A stretch of DNA of 64,000 nt, taken from NCBI GenBank assembly GCA_030695565.1, contig JAUYRZ010000047.1, positions 62,001 to 126,000 of the forward strand, written 5' to 3'. Made by a program: the position numbers and the translations under genes. The DNA comes from Archangium sp. (GTDB lineage: Bacteria > Myxococcota > Myxococcia > Myxococcales > Myxococcaceae). The notes under the pieces were generated by a model. That model was not told the origin of the DNA, ran no database searches, and worked only from the letters and a program-made list of their open reading frames with translations. Positions 49,330 to 56,842 of this stretch are shown here, piece by piece (position 1 is the stretch's first letter; the number at the start of each line of letters is the position of its first letter).

Positions 49330-50202
49330 TCAGCGATGGTGATGAGGGGCGCGTTCACGGCCCGGACGGAAATGCGCGGCCTCGAGCGTGCGGTGATCTT
49401 CGACGTCGATCATCCAGTACCCCTCGCGGCCCGGCTCGGTGGAGCTGCCCCCGCCGAAGAGGTGCGGCCGCTCGTCGCCCGCCCGGTGCCACGAGCGGAC
49501 GTGCGAATGACCATGGTGCAGCATCACGTCGCGGTTCTCGATGATGTCCAGGAACCGGGCGCCATCGAGCAGCCCGGTCTGCAGGCCTTCCCGGCGGCCG
49601 TCGTGCGAGACCGGGTTGTGGTGCGAGAGCACGTGCACCGTGCGTTTGGCGAGGCGAGGGTCATCGAGGATCTTCTGCAGCGCGTCGAGCTGCGAACGGC
49701 CCAGGCGGCCCACGAAATAGTGGCTCCACCCCGACACCCGCGTGCTGTCGAGCCCGATGATAGCGGTGTCGTCACCGAGCAACTTCACGAAGGGGTAGCC
49801 GGTCGCGTCTGCGTACTCGGGCATGGCCGAGACGAGCTGTTCGGCGAACACGCGCTCGAAGTGCCGCGCTCCGGGGGCGTCGATGTAGCGATCGTGATTG
49901 CCGGGGATGACGGTCAACCGCCCTGCCTGGGTGAGGTGACGCACGGAGGCGTGCACCGCCTCGAACTCGGCGCCCGCGCCCATCGCGGTGAGGTCACCGG
50001 TGAACAAGACGTGGTCGGCGTCGAGCTTCTCGATGTCTTCCAGGATGTTGTTCCAGGCCCTGGAGCCATCCGAGAACCGGTGGAGGCGCCCAAACGTGTG
50101 CAGCTCGATCCGCCCGAGCACACCCTGCCAGCCCGAGCTCCCCCAGGACCGCTGGCCCCAGTCGAGCTGGTGGTGAATGTCGCTGACATGAATGATTCGC
50201 AC
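49330..50202 (-). CDS. calcineurin-like metallophosphoesterase
   Basis: Protein of 290 residues. All five dimetal motifs are present in order: HVSDIHHQ, LFTGDLTAMG, IPGNHDRYI, VLSHHNPVS and HHGHSHVR. This predicts a phosphodiesterase or phosphomonoesterase of the cAMP phosphodiesterase/ICC type. Between the third and fourth motif it has an insertion with GLDSTRVSGWSHYFVG. No signal peptide, so cytoplasmic. The substrate cannot be inferred. It stands alone, divergent from the Gln-rich secreted protein gene. Confidence 0.92.
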   Translation of the reverse strand: MRIIHVSDIHHQLDWGQRSWGSSGWQGVLGRIELHTFGRLHRFSDGSRAWNNILEDIEKLDADHVLFTGDLTAMGAGAEFEAVHASVRHLTQAGRLTVIPGNHDRYIDAPGARHFERVFAEQLVSAMPEYADATGYPFVKLLGDDTAIIGLDSTRVSGWSHYFVGRLGRSQLDALQKILDDPRLAKRTVHVLSHHNPVSHDGRREGLQTGLLDGARFLDIIENRDVMLHHGHSHVRSWHRAGDERPHLFGGGSSTEPGREGYWMIDVEDHRTLEAAHFRPGRERAPHHHR

Positions 50203-50380
50203 GTGCGCGCATCGTCTTCGCGAGGGCGGCGTCGGCGCAAGTCACCGGCCCCTCGTGCACTGCCCGCACGGAGAGGCCCGCAGCATCGTGAACGCGCGAA
50301 GAACGCGTCGCCGCGTCACAGATGGGTGGCCGAGGTGATCAGTCATGAAGTGGAGACCCCGCGGAGAATGGCGACCGGCG

Positions 50381-50566
50381 ATGCCCAGCGAGGCCACGCC
50401 GCTCTCGCCCACGCTGCGCCCTTCGGTGCCCACGTGGACCACCCGCGTCACGCAGCTGCCCCCGGAGCCGACGCTGAAGGCCGAGCTGCGGCGCTCCAGC
50501 CTCGCGTGGAAAGAGGTGCGGCTTTCCACCCCGAGGGAGGCTGTTCGAAACGCCCTGGAGGAGTAG
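50381..50566 (+). CDS. small hypothetical protein, uncertain
   Basis: Possible 61-residue protein ending 12 bases before the next gene. Its C-terminal part (TLKAELRRSSLAWKEVRL, STPREAVRNALEE) is amphipathic and reads like genuine coding sequence, and the frame sits in an otherwise empty gap. No signal or family. An ATG at 50345 is an alternative start. Kept as low confidence because a minus-strand frame overlaps it. Confidence 0.4.
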   Translation: MPSEATPLSPTLRPSVPTWTTRVTQLPPEPTLKAELRRSSLAWKEVRLSTPREAVRNALEE

Positions 50567-50578
50567 GTTGGAGACGTC

Positions 50579-51196
50579 ATGCGCCTCTTCATCGTCGGAA
50601 CGGTCCTGGTGGCTTCGGTGGCAACGGCGCAGTCCGGCGTGTGGACTGGCTACGTGAATGGCTGGGTGAACGACGCGCCCCGCTCCAACACGGGCCCGCG
50701 GGGGTTTGACGCCGTGAGGGTTCCGCGGCTCACCCGGCAGCAGCAGCAGGTGCTGGTGCTCCAGTCGATCGCCGCGCAGTCGGCCTTCGTCGCCCAGCAG
50801 AACTACGTGCAGCTGCAGCAGGTCACCGCGCAGCAGCAGGAGCAGTTGGCTCAGCAGCAGGCGATCGCCGCGCAGCAGCGGCAGTATGAATATGAACGTT
50901 CGTTGGCTGCCGAGGCGCAGTTGCTGGCGCAGCAGCAACAGCTCGCCGTGCAGCAGCAGTTGCTCGCGCAGCAACAACAGCAGGCCGCGGTGGAAGAGCT
51001 GGCCCGGGTGGCGGAGCGTGAAGCGAAGGTGAAGGTGTTGGAGGCCGAGCAGAAGGTGCTCGCCGAACGTGAAGCGGCCCGGCAGGCGCTGGCCCGGGCG
51101 GAAGCCGATGCGAAGCCGCGTGAGAAGGGCCCCGACATTCACCGCTGGGTCGATGAAGACGGCGTGGTGCACTTCTCCACGCGGCCGCGTCGCTGA
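50579..51196 (+). CDS. Gln-rich secreted protein with DUF4124 C-terminus
   Basis: Protein of 205 residues. Signal MRLFIVGTVLVASVATAQ. The middle (about 50-150) is a Gln/Ala/Leu-rich helix with runs such as QQQQVLVLQ, AQQQEQLAQQQ and AAQQRQYEYE, a long predicted coiled coil. The last 25 residues (DIHRWVDEDGVVHFSTRP) match the DUF4124 strand pair, common at the ends of small periplasmic proteins. Role unknown; possibly structural. The repeats lie between the signal and the terminal domain. Confidence 0.75.
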   Translation: MRLFIVGTVLVASVATAQSGVWTGYVNGWVNDAPRSNTGPRGFDAVRVPRLTRQQQQVLVLQSIAAQSAFVAQQNYVQLQQVTAQQQEQLAQQQAIAAQQRQYEYERSLAAEAQLLAQQQQLAVQQQLLAQQQQQAAVEELARVAEREAKVKVLEAEQKVLAEREAARQALARAEADAKPREKGPDIHRWVDEDGVVHFSTRPRR

Positions 51197-51204
51197 GCCT
51201 CATT

Positions 51205-51225
51205 CCCTCTCCCGCCGCGAGAGGG
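51205..51225. terminator. CCCTCTC/GAGAGGG hairpin
   Basis: CCCTCTC (51205-51211) pairs with GAGAGGG (51219-51225) around a seven-base loop, between the convergent stops of the Gln-rich protein and the secreted HExxH protein genes. Member of the same palindrome family as 11788, 34751, 44329 and 48754. Confidence 0.6.
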
Positions 51226-51228
51226 TGG

Positions 51229-52149
51229 TCAGGGTGAGGGCGCCGACGTCACCCTGCACTCCGGAACCAGATCCACACCACCAAAGAACTCCTTCACCAC
51301 CAGCGCCCATGCCTTCGCGTTGTCGGCGTTGCCGCACTTGAAGGCCTTGATGGGCTTCTGCTTCTTCAACAAGGCGCGGTGCTCCGAGTAATACCGCCGC
51401 CCGATGTCGGCCGCGTACTCGCCCACGCCGTTGCCGGGCTGAAAGTCGTAGTACGTGCCGCCGCGCACCTTGATGCTGTCGGGTGTGTACGGCTCGAGGC
51501 ACTTCACGCTCACGCCGCACTTCGCGACGATGCGATCGTAGATGGGCGAGAGCGCCTGGTGCGACCAGTTGCCGTGCGCCTGATCATTCAAGTGAAACAC
51601 TTCGTGAAACAGCGTGCCGCGTACGCCGGGCTCCGAGCCGAAGAGTGACCCCGACACGTTGTAGGCGACCGCCCAGTCCACCGCGTACGCAGACGGCGTG
51701 CGCCGCTTCACCGACTCGAAGAAGCGGAAGTCGAGCGCGCGCCAGCGGTAGTTCGGCTTGCCGCCCAGGTCCTTGAAGAACGACTCGAAGTCGAGCAGCG
51801 CCCCCGCGGCCCACTCCAGGTGCCGGCGATCGGCGCCGATGGGCAGGTGGGGAATGAGGTGCAGCTTGCCGCGATAGCCTCCATCGAAGTCCTGCTCGGG
51901 CAACACGCCCATCACGGTGCCGCTGGCCGCGTAGAGCGAAGCAGCCACCTTCGACGCAGCGGGATCCTTCGCGTAGCGCGCGGCGATCAGACAGGCGATC
52001 TGCTCTGCTTCGTTGCCCGTGTCGCAGGGCGCAGGCGACTCGTCGGTGATGAAGAGGATCTCCTGCGCGAGGCCGCGATCGACTCGGGGCGGCTCTTCCG
52101 CGAGCACCGAAAGCGACATCAGCATCGAGCCCATCAACCATCGCGTCAT
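51229..52149 (-). CDS. secreted metallopeptidase-like protein (HExxH)
   Basis: Protein of 306 residues with a signal peptide (MTRWLMGSMLMSLSVLAEE). The zinc motif HEVFH occupies 182-186 in TLFHEVFHLNDQAHG, and a glutamate at 244 in VGEYAADIG is a good third ligand at the right distance. The surrounding LHLIPHLPIG and FFKDLGGKPNYRWRALDF are not a family I can name. Six cysteines suggest disulfides. Exported and probably hydrolytic; no prodomain is obvious. Confidence 0.72.
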   Translation of the reverse strand: MTRWLMGSMLMSLSVLAEEPPRVDRGLAQEILFITDESPAPCDTGNEAEQIACLIAARYAKDPAASKVAASLYAASGTVMGVLPEQDFDGGYRGKLHLIPHLPIGADRRHLEWAAGALLDFESFFKDLGGKPNYRWRALDFRFFESVKRRTPSAYAVDWAVAYNVSGSLFGSEPGVRGTLFHEVFHLNDQAHGNWSHQALSPIYDRIVAKCGVSVKCLEPYTPDSIKVRGGTYYDFQPGNGVGEYAADIGRRYYSEHRALLKKQKPIKAFKCGNADNAKAWALVVKEFFGGVDLVPECRVTSAPSP

Positions 52150-52277
52150 CGGCTCGCGAGTCTACGCGGGCGGATTTTTCCCGTCGGCACGCACGAAGAA
52201 AATGGGTCGACGGACAGGCCTGCACGGGCAGGTGCGCGCGCCAACGCACTGATCGCACTCGCCCTACATCAGCGTCG

Positions 52278-52299
52278 AGCACCGACGCGCGGTGCTTTT
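52278..52299 (+). terminator. terminator-like hairpin in the GH44 leader
   Basis: AGCACCG (52278-52284) pairs with CGGTGCT (52290-52296) around ACGCG and is followed by TTT. It lies in the 305-base gap 52150-52454, upstream of the GH44 gene and pointing towards it, so it could be an attenuator in the leader. I see no coding sequence in that gap. Confidence 0.45.
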
Positions 52300-52454
52300 G
52301 GCCCCACATCGCTCTCCCGTACTCATCGCCTCCTTTCGAGGTCGCGCACTTCTGCCCGGCTTCGATGCAGTGGCCTTCGAGGGATGGCCGATGAGTCGCG
52401 AAGCAGCAGGTCGCCGGAAGTTGCGGTGGCCCGCTGGGCGGCTCGAGGAGCTCG

Positions 52455-54209
52455 ATGAAAGTGTCTGTCAACCGATGGGCTGGAGCGGTGTTCGCAGTGG
52501 TCGTGGCCTTGAGCGCGTGTCAGCCGATGGAGAGCATCGCGCATGAGGCGCAGCACTCAGAAGCGGTCGAGACCAGCACGACCCGCACCGGGAGGCCTCT
52601 GTCGACTGGAAGCACCGCGCGCCCCGCGACGTCTGCGCCGGCCTCGCTCGACTCGGACACCGGGCTCGTCACAGACGCAGGAACGGCGCTCGCCCCCGGA
52701 GATCCCGGCGCGGGTGACGTGCGCTTCGCCATCGACACCGCAGCGCAAGTGCGCCCCATCAGCCGCTACGTCTACGGCAAGAACTTCAACGGCCGCACCT
52801 GGGCGCAGGAGCCGAACCTCACGATGAACCGCATCGGCGGCAATCGGTGGTCGGCGTACAACTGGGAGAACAACGCCTCGAACGCGGGCTCCGACTTCAA
52901 CGACCAGAGCGACGGCTACCTCGGCGGCGGCAGCACGCCTGGTGAAGCGGTGCGGATGAACGTGGAGGCGGCTCGCAACGCGGGCGGCTCCATTCTGGTC
53001 ACCGTGCCGATGCTCGGTTGGGTCGCGGCCGACAAGCTCGCCACCAGCGTACGCGACCAGCCCATCACCTCGCGGTTCGTGCAGACCCGCCCCGTGAAGG
53101 GCGCGGCGTTCGTCTACCCGCCGAACCTGAACGACGGCGTGGTCAGCCAGGACGAGTTCGTCTCGTGGCTGGAGACCACCTTCCCCACCGCGCACCAGGA
53201 TCCCACCCGCGAGATCTTCTACTCGCTCGATAACGAGCCCGATCTCTGGTCGGAGACCCACTCGTCGATCCACCCTGAGCCGCTGCGCTACGACGAGCTG
53301 CTCGGCAAGAGCATCGCCACCGCGGCCGCCGTGAAGGACGTCGCGCCCGAGGGCAAGGTGATCGGCTTCGTCAGCTACGGCTACGCCGGCTTCACCAACC
53401 TGCAGAACGCACCGGACGCCGCGGGCCGCGACTTCACCGACTACTTCCTCGACGGCATGCGCGACGCGGAAGAGACGCACGGCAAGCGCCTGATGGATGT
53501 GCTCGACCTGCACTGGTACCCGGAAGCGCGCGGCAACAACGTGCGCGTCATGGGCGAGGACACCTCGGCGGCGGTGGCGCAGGCCCGCATGCAGGCGCCT
53601 CGTTCGCTGTGGGATCCCAGCTACGTGGAGACCAGCTGGATCACCAACGACAACGGTGGCCAGGCGCTGCGCCTGATCCCTTCGATGAAGGAGAAGATCG
53701 CGGCGCACTACCCCGGCACCGAGCTGGCGGTCACCGAGTACTACTACGGCGGCGGCAGCCACATCTCAGGCGGCATCGCGCAGGCCGACGTGCTCGGCAT
53801 CTTCGGGCGTGAAGGCATTCAGTCGGCGGCGATGTGGCCGATGACCAGCGACGTGCCCTTCATCACCGGCGGCTTCGCGATGTTCCGCAGCTACGACGGT
53901 GCGGGCGGCAGCTTCGGCGACGTCTCGGTGCAGGCGAACAACAGCGACGTGATCGACACCTCGGTCTACGCGAGCGTGGACTCCGCCACGAACAAGGTGG
54001 TGCTGGTGGTGATCAACAAGGCGAGCACCGAGAAGGTCGCCGCGCTCACCATCTCGCACGACACGGCCTTCAGCCGCGCGAAGGTCTACCAGCTCACCTC
54101 GGCCTCACCGACCGCCACGCCTGGCGCCGACGTGGTGCTCAGCCAGCAGAACGCGCTCCGGTACACGATGCCGGCGATGAGCGTCAGCACGCTGGTGCTC
54201 GAGCCTTGA
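52455..54209 (+). CDS. GH44 family glycoside hydrolase (lipoprotein)
   Basis: Protein of 584 residues. Signal MKVSVNRWAGAVFAVVVALSAC with a lipid-attachment cysteine, then a Ser/Thr-rich linker. The catalytic domain (about 90-470) starts ISRYVYGKNFNG and carries LTMNRIGGNRWSAYNWENN. The acid/base glutamate is in SLDNEPDLW (about 260) and the nucleophile in AVTEYYYGGG (about 428), both typical of family 44 endoglucanase/xyloglucanase barrels. A beta-sandwich ends the protein (TNKVVLVVINKAST). It would degrade plant or soil glucans outside the cell. Confidence 0.88.
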   Translation: MKVSVNRWAGAVFAVVVALSACQPMESIAHEAQHSEAVETSTTRTGRPLSTGSTARPATSAPASLDSDTGLVTDAGTALAPGDPGAGDVRFAIDTAAQVRPISRYVYGKNFNGRTWAQEPNLTMNRIGGNRWSAYNWENNASNAGSDFNDQSDGYLGGGSTPGEAVRMNVEAARNAGGSILVTVPMLGWVAADKLATSVRDQPITSRFVQTRPVKGAAFVYPPNLNDGVVSQDEFVSWLETTFPTAHQDPTREIFYSLDNEPDLWSETHSSIHPEPLRYDELLGKSIATAAAVKDVAPEGKVIGFVSYGYAGFTNLQNAPDAAGRDFTDYFLDGMRDAEETHGKRLMDVLDLHWYPEARGNNVRVMGEDTSAAVAQARMQAPRSLWDPSYVETSWITNDNGGQALRLIPSMKEKIAAHYPGTELAVTEYYYGGGSHISGGIAQADVLGIFGREGIQSAAMWPMTSDVPFITGGFAMFRSYDGAGGSFGDVSVQANNSDVIDTSVYASVDSATNKVVLVVINKASTEKVAALTISHDTAFSRAKVYQLTSASPTATPGADVVLSQQNALRYTMPAMSVSTLVLEP

Positions 54210-54278
54210 TTCCCCACTGACGGCGCTCTGCATCGGTGGAGCGCCGTCACTTCGTTTCCTCTCTTTCTGGAGTTCCCC

Positions 54279-55985
54279 ATGCGAATCGTCTCGAGCCTTG
54301 CCCTGATCACTGCCGTTGGACTGTCCGCCTGTGATGTTCCGCAGCAACCGTACGGAGAGCCTCTCGATTCAGAAGTGGAGCAGGCGAAGCGCAGGTGGCC
54401 CAGGGCCGATGCGGGGGTGAAGACTGACGGAGGGTCGAACACCGGTGGCGGCGGTGGCGTGAGCACGGGCGGTGGCGGAACGGGCGGCGGCGGTGGGACC
54501 AACACGGGCGGTGGCACGAACACGGGCGGCGGCACGAACACGGGTGGCGGTACCAACACGGGTGGCGGTACCAGCACGGGTGGCGGTACCAACACGGGTG
54601 GAGGTACCAACACGGGTGGCGGTACCAACACGGGCGGCGGTAGCGGAACACTCACCGGCTTCACGCACGGCGCCGTCGGCTGCGCGGCTCAGTCGCTCGA
54701 CTCGAACGTGAGCGTCGGCGGCTACATGTCCGATCGGTATCACTGGAGCGACGCCACCTGCGCACGCCGCAGCGCCGCGCTCGTCCGCAACAACACGGCA
54801 GACCCGGGTGGCTCGAACGGCGGCTACCTGCGCGAGCTCACGCTGACGGTCAACGGAGCCACGCGCACGGCCCGCGGCACCGGCGCCAACAGCTGGAATG
54901 GCTGGGGCTACGTGGTCAATCATTACGGCTCGAGCGCCGACACCTCGAAGGGCAAGGTCGGCACGTTCCGCTCTGTGCTGGCGGGGGCGAACCACTCCAT
55001 TCACGAGTTCAAGGTGCAGATGAGCCCGGGTGGCCCCGTCGCGGCGACGGTGCACTGGTTCTTCGCCACCGGCCGCAGCGAGCCCGTCTTCGCCATCACC
55101 TACGACGTGACCTCGCCGGTGAACACGGTGCGCGCCGACACCCGTGCGCCGTACGGCGACCTCGCGTTCGAAGGCACTCCGGGCCCCATCGGCGGCATTG
55201 GCTGGGGCGACATCTACAAGTTCACCACCACGGGCAACGGCCCCGTCACGATGAACTCGACGTGGGACTACACCGCGCCGAACTCGGTGCCGTACGTGCG
55301 CATGTGGTCGTCGGCGGTCGACGCAGAGATGGGCGCGGTGCAGACGCAGACGATGACGCAGCACCTCGCGGGTGGCGACTACGGCTCGGGGAGCATCGGC
55401 GCGTGCCAGGGCAAGACGAGCGCCAACAAGGGCTCGAATTGCAGCACCGGCGCGCAGACCATGCCGTCGGATTGGCTGTGGCCTTTCCAGCTCAACCAGT
55501 ACGAGCTCGGGTCGACCACGTCTTCACACCGCGTGGCGTGGGGCTCGAACTACGGCGCCATCGGCCGCGAGTCGGTCACCGCTTTCGGCCAGACCGTCTC
55601 GGGCCATCCGCAGGTGAAGTACGGCGTGTTCCTGGTGGTCGGTGCGCGGTCGACGGGTGACACCCTCACGCGCGTCACGCAGGTCGAGCGCCTCACCTCG
55701 GCGACTGTCCTCGGCGCGACCTGGAACCCGATGTACGCGGTCTGGGATGCGCCGGCGGTGAGCGGCGGCACCACGCTGACGCTCGATCCGAAGGGAGCGG
55801 CCATCAACGCGCCCATCTTCCGGCTCACCGGCTTCACCGCGGCGCAACTGACCCAGGTGACCGTGGGCGGCGTCGCGCTGCAGCCGGGCGCGGGCTACTT
55901 CGCCACCATCGATGGGGCCACGCAGTCGGTGTGGATCACCCTCAACGGCACGGTCTCCGCGCCGATCACGTTGCGCGTGCAGTGA
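54279..55985 (+). CDS. lipoprotein with GGTNTG-repeat linker, unknown beta domain
   Basis: Protein of 568 residues. Lipoprotein signal MRIVSSLALITAVGLSAC, a short charged stretch, then a linker with repeated Gly-Gly-Gly-Thr-Asn-Thr units (about 48-125). The exported domain (about 126-568) is beta-rich with TFRSVLAGANHSIHEFKVQ, AATVHWFFATGRSEPVFAITYDV and SHRVAWGSNYGAIGRESV. It contains cysteines, but I do not recognise the family; a carbohydrate-active or binding role is possible given the GH44 neighbour. It starts 69 bases after GH44 and may be co-transcribed. Confidence 0.78.
   Translation: MRIVSSLALITAVGLSACDVPQQPYGEPLDSEVEQAKRRWPRADAGVKTDGGSNTGGGGGVSTGGGGTGGGGGTNTGGGTNTGGGTNTGGGTNTGGGTSTGGGTNTGGGTNTGGGTNTGGGSGTLTGFTHGAVGCAAQSLDSNVSVGGYMSDRYHWSDATCARRSAALVRNNTADPGGSNGGYLRELTLTVNGATRTARGTGANSWNGWGYVVNHYGSSADTSKGKVGTFRSVLAGANHSIHEFKVQMSPGGPVAATVHWFFATGRSEPVFAITYDVTSPVNTVRADTRAPYGDLAFEGTPGPIGGIGWGDIYKFTTTGNGPVTMNSTWDYTAPNSVPYVRMWSSAVDAEMGAVQTQTMTQHLAGGDYGSGSIGACQGKTSANKGSNCSTGAQTMPSDWLWPFQLNQYELGSTTSSHRVAWGSNYGAIGRESVTAFGQTVSGHPQVKYGVFLVVGARSTGDTLTRVTQVERLTSATVLGATWNPMYAVWDAPAVSGGTTLTLDPKGAAINAPIFRLTGFTAAQLTQVTVGGVALQPGAGYFATIDGATQSVWITLNGTVSAPITLRVQ
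54491..54634. repeat. tandem repeat, eight 18-base units (linker-coding)
   Basis: Eight successive 18-base units of the type YGGYGGNACCAACACGGG, each coding for Gly-Gly-Thr-Asn-Thr-Gly. Single-base differences occur between units, for example ACCAGC in unit five. Being in frame with a multiple of three, changes in copy number would lengthen or shorten the linker without breaking the gene. Confidence 0.9.
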
Positions 55986-55993
55986 ATGGGCGA

Positions 55994-56044
55994 AAACGGT
56001 TGTGACGAAAAGGCCATTACCCCGGCCGATCGTCACAACCGTTT
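55994..56044. terminator. 15-base perfect inverted repeat after the linker lipoprotein gene
   Basis: AAACGGTTGTGACGA (55994-56008) and TCGTCACAACCGTTT (56030-56044) are exact complements; a GGCC/GGCC inner pair (56012-56015, 56024-56027) could extend the stem. It begins nine bases after the stop at 55985 and ends before the next gene, so it may terminate the GH44/lipoprotein transcript. The arms are unusually long for this window. Confidence 0.7.
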
Positions 56045-56101
56045 CTGCGCTGAAATCGCCGGCACCTTGCGGTGAGGCGGGGCGTTTGCGATTGAGGGTG
56101 C

Positions 56102-56449
56102 ATGAAGCAGCTCATGTGCCTCCTGGTTCTCTGCTCCGCCGTCAGCGTGCCCGCAGATGCTCCAGCCAATGAACGGCTCGACATCGCGCTCAAGGCCTAC
56201 CGGCTCGCAGCGACGGGCTATCGCGAAGGCAACGTCCCACAAGAGGTCGTCGCGATGTGGAGCACGCGCGCCTGGGAGATTCAGAAAGCCGCGGGCGCTC
56301 CCAGTGCAGGTGCCGACTACGTCTTCCGGATGAAGGAACTGGAGAACGTGGCCACCGCGCGCGCGAAGGATGGCAGGGCCAACGCGCTCGAGCAGCTCAA
56401 CGCGCAGTTCCTCCGCCTCGAAGCGGAGCTCGCCGCGAAGAAGAAGTGA
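56102..56449 (+). CDS. small secreted helical protein
   Basis: Protein of 115 residues with a signal peptide (MKQLMCLLVLCSAVSVPADA) and a helical mature part: LDIALKAYRLAATGYREGNV, VVAMWSTRAWEIQKAAG and ARANALEQLNAQFLRLEAELAAKKK. No named domain. The charged helices suggest a periplasmic coiled-coil or chaperone-like protein. Alone on its strand; followed by a 393-base gap. Confidence 0.65.
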   Translation: MKQLMCLLVLCSAVSVPADAPANERLDIALKAYRLAATGYREGNVPQEVVAMWSTRAWEIQKAAGAPSAGADYVFRMKELENVATARAKDGRANALEQLNAQFLRLEAELAAKKK

Positions 56450-56842
56450 GTCGGGTGGGTTTGACGGCAGCCGTCTGCTGTCTTCGTGCAGGCGTGGAGC
56501 ACTGGTTCAGCGCGAGCGCAATGGAGGAGCGGCTGCTGAAGCCTACTTCTGTGCATGAATCGGACGCGCCCCTCGGGGCGGAGACCGCGAGTGCACCGGG
56601 TCATCAAGCCAACCTTCGCTTTGTAAACTTTGATCATGAGGGCGCAGGTGGGCCCTGGAGAGGCTCTCGGGCTCAGGGATTTTGATGACAAAGCGTGAGT
56701 TGCGAAAGTGCGATTCGGTGCGCTTGCGTCGAAGCTTTCGTCAGCGCGATCACTCTGGAGTCGCGTCGTGAGGGGCCTCTGCGCAAAGGCGCAGCGTCAC
56801 GCGAACAGAAGCACCACACCCTTCAAGGTGCTTCCGCCTGGC
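56450..56842. other. 393-base gene-free gap with two hairpins
   Basis: No convincing gene. Two perfect hairpins occur near its right end: CTGCGC/GCGCAG around AAAG (56779-56794) and GAAGCACC/GGTGCTTC around an 11-base loop (56808-56834). The second ends nine bases before the stop of the minus-strand gene at 56843, and read on the minus strand could be its terminator. Confidence 0.55.

Noticed and set aside
50242-50592. 116-codon minus-strand frame over the small hypothetical gene
   Set aside because: Arg/Ser-rich composition without hydrophobic core; the plus frame reads better, though it too is uncertain.
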